NCBI RefSeq assembly: GCF_018309085.1 | Contig: NZ_CP070502.1 | Location: 1,674,001-1,738,000, forward strand | From: Sporosarcina sp. Marseille-Q4063 | GTDB taxonomy: Bacteria; Bacillota; Bacilli; Bacillales_A; Planococcaceae | Direction: 5' to 3' | Length of the DNA: 64,000 nucleotides | Shown here: in pieces, positions 59,801-64,000 of the stretch | Position numbering within the stretch: the first letter of the stretch is position 1 | How the letters are laid out: every line of letters begins with the position of its first letter | Position numbers and translations under genes: made by a program | Notes under the pieces: model-generated | What the model saw: the letters and a program-made list of their open reading frames with translations, nothing else | Told to the model about the DNA's origin: nothing | The model's database searches: none

Positions 59801-60208
59801 TTAAAATTCAACATAAAAGGGATGGGTATTTTCGTTTAAACAATATTCAATTCTCTGTCTAAAATTCTTGATAGTTACCATTTCTAATGCTTCCTTTATT
59901 GGGAAAAAACCTACTTCTAAACTTTCAGAACTCGTAGTAGTTTCTCCTCCGATTGCTTTAGCTAAAAACAAGGTATTACAAATAGCTCGCTCTACATTTT
60001 GAAAGATCCCACAAAATTTGACAACCTCTATATCTATACCTGATTCTTCTTTTGTTTCTCTTATTGCCGCTGCCTTCAGTGATTCTCCCTCTTCTACTAT
60101 TCCACCTGGCATCTCCCATCCCCTTAGTGGTCCTTTTATTAATAAAATTTCATTTTTATCGTTCAGCACAATTGTCGCCGCTGAAACAAAGTGCTTCGGT
60201 GTTGTCAC
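59801..60208 (-). CDS. NUDIX hydrolase
   Basis: A 135-residue NUDIX protein: VSAATIVLNDKNEILLIKGP at the start and a canonical box GGIVEEGESLKAAAIRETKE followed by ESGI. It has a GTG start (GGGGG upstream) and is 27 bases downstream of a deaminase gene in the same direction, with which it is probably co-transcribed. Both would act on nucleotide-type compounds. Confidence 0.88.
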   Translation of the reverse strand: MTTPKHFVSAATIVLNDKNEILLIKGPLRGWEMPGGIVEEGESLKAAAIRETKEESGIDIEVVKFCGIFQNVERAICNTLFLAKAIGGETTTSSESLEVGFFPIKEALEMVTIKNFRQRIEYCLNENTHPFYVEF

Positions 60209-60235
60209 AAGTTTAACCCCCTATCAGAATCATTT

Positions 60236-60742
60236 TTATTTTATTGCATTTCGTAAGTTTATAACATTATTCGCATTAATTTCCCATTTACTCATAAGTT
60301 CTTTTTGCCTATTCTTTAAGTCTTCATATGGTTGTTCAATCATTTCTACTACATTAAATCTTTCATCGAAGACCTTAGCATCTTTTATTTTTCTATAACC
60401 ACCAAATCCTAAGTCATCATTTAGTAGCCAAACTACTCTTTTGATATTTGAAAATAAAATCCCACCCGTACACATAGGACAAGGCTCTAATGAAGTGTAT
60501 ATCGTGAATTTTTCTCTTTTAATTTTTGCTTTAAAAATTGCTTGACCCGCATTTCTTATGGCATCGATCTCAGCGTGGGCAGTTGCATCATTTGATGGAT
60601 GCACCCTATTTCTTCCTCTTGAGATTAAGTTATAGTTTTCATCAACAATTACTGCACCTACTGGGTATGTATTTTCCTCTAATGCTAACTCTGCCTCTTC
60701 CAATGCCATTTCTAAAAAAAGTCTATCTTTATCAATACTCAT
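60236..60742 (-). CDS. cytidine/deoxycytidylate deaminase-like nucleoside deaminase
   Basis: A 168-residue zinc deaminase with the ligands HAE (His56, Glu58) and PCPMC (Cys88, Cys91). The fold is that of guanine/tRNA-adenosine-type deaminases (TadA, GuaD), and the C-terminal extension after residue 130 favours a free-base or nucleoside deaminase. AGGGG precedes the ATG. Confidence 0.86.
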   Translation of the reverse strand: MSIDKDRLFLEMALEEAELALEENTYPVGAVIVDENYNLISRGRNRVHPSNDATAHAEIDAIRNAGQAIFKAKIKREKFTIYTSLEPCPMCTGGILFSNIKRVVWLLNDDLGFGGYRKIKDAKVFDERFNVVEMIEQPYEDLKNRQKELMSKWEINANNVINLRNAIK

Positions 60743-60790
60743 GATTTCCCCTGCCTCAAATATTGGAATTGTGTAATATTCTCTATAAAA

Positions 60791-61098
60791 CTATAATGTG
60801 AGCCTTGTTCTTAATAACGACTCCGCAAGTTCAATATTCCTTCTCAAATACACTGGTAATTCAGGGTGAGATATTATTTGATCTGTGCTCAACCAAATTA
60901 CACCATCAACCTAATCAGGACTTTTTTCGAAAGCCTCACCTGATTCATGTTCACATAGAAAAACAATATCTACCACATTAAGTCCTGTGTCCGTAACAAA
61001 TGAAGAGCTATTTACATATTCAAGGTCTTTAACCTTTATCCCAACCTCTTCAAATATTTCACGTTCAAGCGTCCTTTCAAGGATATCTGATGAATCTC
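60791..61098 (-). pseudogene. NUDIX gene copy, truncated and with a stop codon
   Basis: DNA matching 35240-35545 closely: the C-terminal two thirds of the NUDIX gene there. The N-terminal part is absent beyond about 61098, and a TAG replaces GAG-type DNA at 60911-60913 (D*VDG instead of DEVDG). A piece of unrelated DNA is fused at the break. Confidence 0.85.
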
Positions 61099-61401
61099 AT
61101 TGAATACATAAAGGACTTCCCGCTGCTTTTCCGGATTTCTTTGCCGTTTGGAACCCAACTATAAAGCAGTAGGTACCGACTTTTAGCAAAGGGAAGAGGA
61201 ATAAGACAGCTACATAAAACAGTGTGAAAAACAACAAGGTCGATCTCTACAGCAAATCTCTTTGCCATGTTTCTTTACATAACAACACTCATCTTGATAC
61301 AACATGGCAACTTTGTTTGGAATATCAGGATGCTATCAGCCAAATGATTTGTACTGACCCGCATACATCGGAGGTTGTTTTTGGAGAAAAACAAGAATTA
61401 C
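61099..61401. other. mosaic of unidentified fragments
   Basis: Between the NUDIX remnant and the GIY-YIG gene there is no gene with a ribosome binding site. A minus-strand frame gives a hydrophobic stretch (LLFFTLFYVAVLFLFPLLKV) followed by TAKKSGKAAGSP, which may be the end of a lost membrane protein. A plus-strand frame (from 61224) is open but unsupported. Confidence 0.45.
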
Positions 61402-63369
61402 TTATTGAGATTTCTCGCATAATGGACAGAACGGCCTTGCCAATAAGTGATCACTACGTTTTTCCCACTCATATGAACAATTGTTGCATTTAGCCAATAC
61501 TTTTTCTTTGCTTGAGATATAATTGAATGTAGTAATTTTATTATTCGATCTCACTTTTATTTTCTCTTGGTATTTTTCTGCTCTAGTTTTAAGTGATTTA
61601 TTGTTTTGTACTACCACTTTCTTAGAAGTAGATTTTGATTTCCGCCCCTTACTAATTTTAGGTAGTTTTCTTGATAATAACCTTTTGACAAACGGGTTGT
61701 TGTGTAGATCCTCATTCAGACACTTCCCTAGGCAAGGATATGATTCTGAAACTTCAACTTCAAATCTTGTTTCATCATTAATTAAATGGTGGATTTCGTT
61801 GAATACAGCAGTTAATTGAACTAATTCTTTATCTTTAATTGTGTAATCATTAATTCCATGCTTATATTCAGCTAGTATTGAAATAAAAGAGTTATCTTGT
61901 TCATCATCTATTAAGCTAGTAATTTTAAATTTTTCTGGTCTGAAAGCAAACATACTGTAAAAGTCTTGTTCATAATATCCAATTCCATATGAACAATTTT
62001 TTGTTGTCTCATTTTCAATATAATACTGTTTTTCGTATTTTTTTCCTTCATCATTTATGTAACAATAATCTATCCTGAGAATATCAGGGTCTTTTCTAAT
62101 ATAACTTCTACTTAGTGCATTATTTGATATGTAAATATTGATATGACAAGTGTTAAATAAGTCATCATCCATGCTTATTTTCATTGGAAGATCTTTAATA
62201 TTATCACCTAAAGCAAAAGGCTCGAATTGGCATGCTGGAAAAATCATTTTGTATCTTTCACTTCTATTTTGAACTTCCCAATCCAGGATTTTATTAGCAA
62301 TCTCTTGATAAGGTTTATTTTTGTTATTTTTAATTTCATAATTATTTTGTACTTTATCTATATGGTTTTGAAAAGTTCTATATAAGTCTATTTCGCACTT
62401 CCTAGATTTTATGTAATCTTGGAATTGCTCTTTATGCTTCGAGTTATCTTCATGAATTACACTATTAATAAAATTATCCTTTGCTTTCTCACTATATAGT
62501 TTCTGTTTCCTAAACTCCTTATTTATGTCGCTTTTAAAAGCGTCTAATGCTCTATTAAATTCAAATCTTGCGACTACATAATCCCCATATAATTTATCTT
62601 TCTTATCAAGAAATGGCCTCATTTCATCATAATCGGGTTTGTATTTTTTATTCTGGTCATAAAGATCTGATTTCACTTTCTCAAATTTGAATAGAGTTTC
62701 TTTTCTCCATTGTCCTTTTCCTTTCAATAAATAATCAATATCTCTAGGTGTAGGCATTGAATGTTCGAAATTAAATTTAGTAAACCCATAATTATAATAA
62801 TCATGAATCCCTTGAATGTCTTCCTTAAATAAATCCAAATAATCATTGATTTCCTTTTCATTCATTTGTATGTTTGAAAAACGAAATGGGAGGCTCTTTA
62901 AAAAGGAATTAAATTGATTAAAACCGAAAAATGAGGATAGCAATCTCCTGAAATATTCCTGTTCCTTTTCTTCTAGTTTATCAATTTCTATCTCATCTAA
63001 AATAACCATATGAAAGTCTTTTAAAGTACATTTATTCTCTATCATATATTTGAATATCTTACAGGATTTAAGGCTCCCCTCATAAAAAGAGGAACCTTTT
63101 GAAAAGAAATAACGTTCGTACTCATCATACGTAAGTCTATTCAACGCAAGTATTTCTGAATAATGTTGTTTATATCTTCTTTGTATGTCTATTGACTGCC
63201 CAATATATATGGGAACAACTTTATCATCAGTAAAATTATCTATATAAATCATGTATATACCAGAGGATTTGTATTTAGTTTGTAGCGTAACTTCTTTATG
63301 ATTATTTTCCACTATTAATTGTTTTACTTGTTGTTTCAACTCATTTATATCCCTTACACAATTACCCAT
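61402..63369 (-). CDS. GIY-YIG nuclease with C-terminal zinc ribbon
   Basis: A 655-residue protein. The N-terminus carries a GIY-YIG endonuclease: SGIYMIYID (GIY 37-39), PIYIGQS (YIG 55-57), basic helix QRRYKQH and a later Glu in KEQEYFRR. The middle (about 175-530) is long, charged and probably helical, without recognised domains. The C-terminus (about 590-655) has a TRAEKYQ...YISSKEKVLAKC pattern and a C-x2-C / C-x2-C ribbon (CNNC, CPLC), as in DNA-binding ends of homing nucleases. The gene is AT-rich relative to its neighbours and stands alone. AGGGGG precedes the ATG. It may be a homing or defence nuclease. Confidence 0.75.
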   Translation of the reverse strand: MGNCVRDINELKQQVKQLIVENNHKEVTLQTKYKSSGIYMIYIDNFTDDKVVPIYIGQSIDIQRRYKQHYSEILALNRLTYDEYERYFFSKGSSFYEGSLKSCKIFKYMIENKCTLKDFHMVILDEIEIDKLEEKEQEYFRRLLSSFFGFNQFNSFLKSLPFRFSNIQMNEKEINDYLDLFKEDIQGIHDYYNYGFTKFNFEHSMPTPRDIDYLLKGKGQWRKETLFKFEKVKSDLYDQNKKYKPDYDEMRPFLDKKDKLYGDYVVARFEFNRALDAFKSDINKEFRKQKLYSEKAKDNFINSVIHEDNSKHKEQFQDYIKSRKCEIDLYRTFQNHIDKVQNNYEIKNNKNKPYQEIANKILDWEVQNRSERYKMIFPACQFEPFALGDNIKDLPMKISMDDDLFNTCHINIYISNNALSRSYIRKDPDILRIDYCYINDEGKKYEKQYYIENETTKNCSYGIGYYEQDFYSMFAFRPEKFKITSLIDDEQDNSFISILAEYKHGINDYTIKDKELVQLTAVFNEIHHLINDETRFEVEVSESYPCLGKCLNEDLHNNPFVKRLLSRKLPKISKGRKSKSTSKKVVVQNNKSLKTRAEKYQEKIKVRSNNKITTFNYISSKEKVLAKCNNCSYEWEKRSDHLLARPFCPLCEKSQ

Positions 63370-64000
63370 ATAGATGCCCCCTAAGCATGATTATTTCTTA
63401 TTTCACTATTTACTATAAAAACTAAATGAAATACACCCTGCACAGGTATTTCCCCTCTATATAGTATAACATTACAATGTTTGTATTATTTCCCCTTCTC
63501 CTCTCAAACTCCATATTATGGATGAAGTATTACAAACCAAACTAAATTCTTTTCTCTACTATGTGTAACCCTTTTTTACTTCTCGGATTTTCCATCGCCT
63601 AAACCCGCATTCCTTCGTTTCAAAATTAATATAGTTCTCCGACCGAACCCCGTTTTCCACACTTTTCAGCACCAAAAACACCTCTTTTTCGCCTGTTTTT
63701 CACACGTTTTATCACTGTTTTTTCGAAGTTGGAATAAAGTTCTCCGATAAAGGAAGGAAGAAGTATTGGAGAAAAGAGGTATGGAAAGAAGAATAAAAAC
63801 ATCAGAAAAGACCACTGGAATGATCTAGGAGTTCTTCGAACTGTTATGATAGGATTATTGGATAAAGTCAGGAACCACAAGGGATAACAGAGAAAAGAGT
63901 ATTAGATAGAAGAGAGGGATCTGGTGGTTTTGAGTATGAAAAAACCCCGGAATTCCTATTGAATTGAGAAAATCCGGGATACTATTGAAATAAACATGAG
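63370..64000. other. gene-poor end of window
   Basis: No supported gene. The 84-residue minus-strand frame at 63626-63880 lacks a ribosome binding site and is low in complexity. AGTTCTCCGA occurs twice (about 63632 and 63739). The CCGG-type repeat lies at 63942-63989. Confidence 0.6.
63942..63989 (-). terminator. CCGG-type terminator repeat C, copy 3
   Basis: CCCGGA and TCCGGG arms with a 20-base loop, and a T run on the minus strand. Shares CCGGGATACTATTGA with 49793-49807. Confidence 0.65.

Noticed and set aside
61077..61268. 63-residue minus-strand frame
   Set aside because: Begins without start signals and joins the NUDIX debris; a different frame looks more like a lost membrane protein end.
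61224..61493. 89-residue plus-strand frame next to and overlapping the GIY-YIG gene end
   Set aside because: No ribosome binding site and it runs into the 3' end of a clear gene on the other strand. It could contain an old gene fragment, but nothing is recognisable.
63626..63880. 84-residue minus-strand frame, Phe-rich then Lys/Arg-rich
   Set aside because: Low complexity, no ribosome binding site and no family resemblance.

Overview
The window reads as chromosomal DNA of a low-to-mid GC Gram-positive endospore-former type (order Bacillales). The evidence is strong AGGAGG-type ribosome binding sites, frequent GTG and TTG starts, lipoprotein signal peptides, and many genes of Bacillus-type families (YoaS/YozG/YoaT, YueI, YkvI, NrnB-like, RsbR-type, DUF3221). 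The reductive pyrimidine pathway (PreTA) next to an N-acylamino acid racemase operon would fit Sporosarcina/Lysinibacillus-like Planococcaceae (Caryophanaceae), but that placement is an inference. No rRNA, tRNA, CRISPR array or prophage is visible.

Layout. 1-8 kb: start of an RsbR-type stress protein, a broken SMC-type ATPase, small unknown genes, an NCS1-type permease, an APH-fold kinase and a complete group II intron (about 4.81-7.45 kb) lying 3 bp after the stop codon of a small membrane-anchored protein. 8-15 kb: oxidoreductase, glutathione-transferase-like reductase, lipoprotein, GyrI-like, GNAT, VOC and phosphatase singletons. 15.2-18.9 kb: a six-gene operon with a tandemly duplicated yoaS-yozG pair, a papain-like enzyme between the copies, and yoaT. 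19-37 kb: a Ca2+/H+ exchanger, an amine oxidase, oligopeptidase B, DHH phosphoesterase and many small accessory enzymes (NUDIX, histidine phosphatases, DinB, Nif3), interleaved with decayed gene copies.

37.6-40.5 kb: an 794-residue protein with two class I isoprenoid-synthase-like halves. It has an in-frame remnant of an MFS transporter directly after its stop codon and a four-copy TATCCG array with an exact 21-bp period in its upstream region. 40.6-49.4 kb: a complete reductive pyrimidine (hydantoin) catabolic operon: N-carbamoyl amidohydrolase, dihydropyrimidinase, PreT, PreA, NCS1 transporter and a small protein, with a divergent PucR-type regulator and a dyad between them. Together these would import uracil/thymine or hydantoins, reduce the ring, open it and release the carbamoyl group. 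50-54.9 kb: RNase H-like protein, then a RpiR regulator / GNAT / N-acylamino acid racemase / YkvI permease group that looks like D-amino acid salvage. 55-64 kb: acetate transporter, YueI, EamA exporter, a peptidase E gene frameshifted by one extra TA unit, hydrolase, two NUDIX genes, a deaminase, gene debris and an AT-rich GIY-YIG nuclease with a C-terminal zinc ribbon.

A theme of the window is paralogue decay: remnants of peptidase E, NUDIX, DUF1835, PucR, MFS, methyltransferase, phosphoglycerate-mutase-like and SMC genes are all present, several with an intact relative elsewhere in the window. Several small dispersed hairpin repeats were also found.
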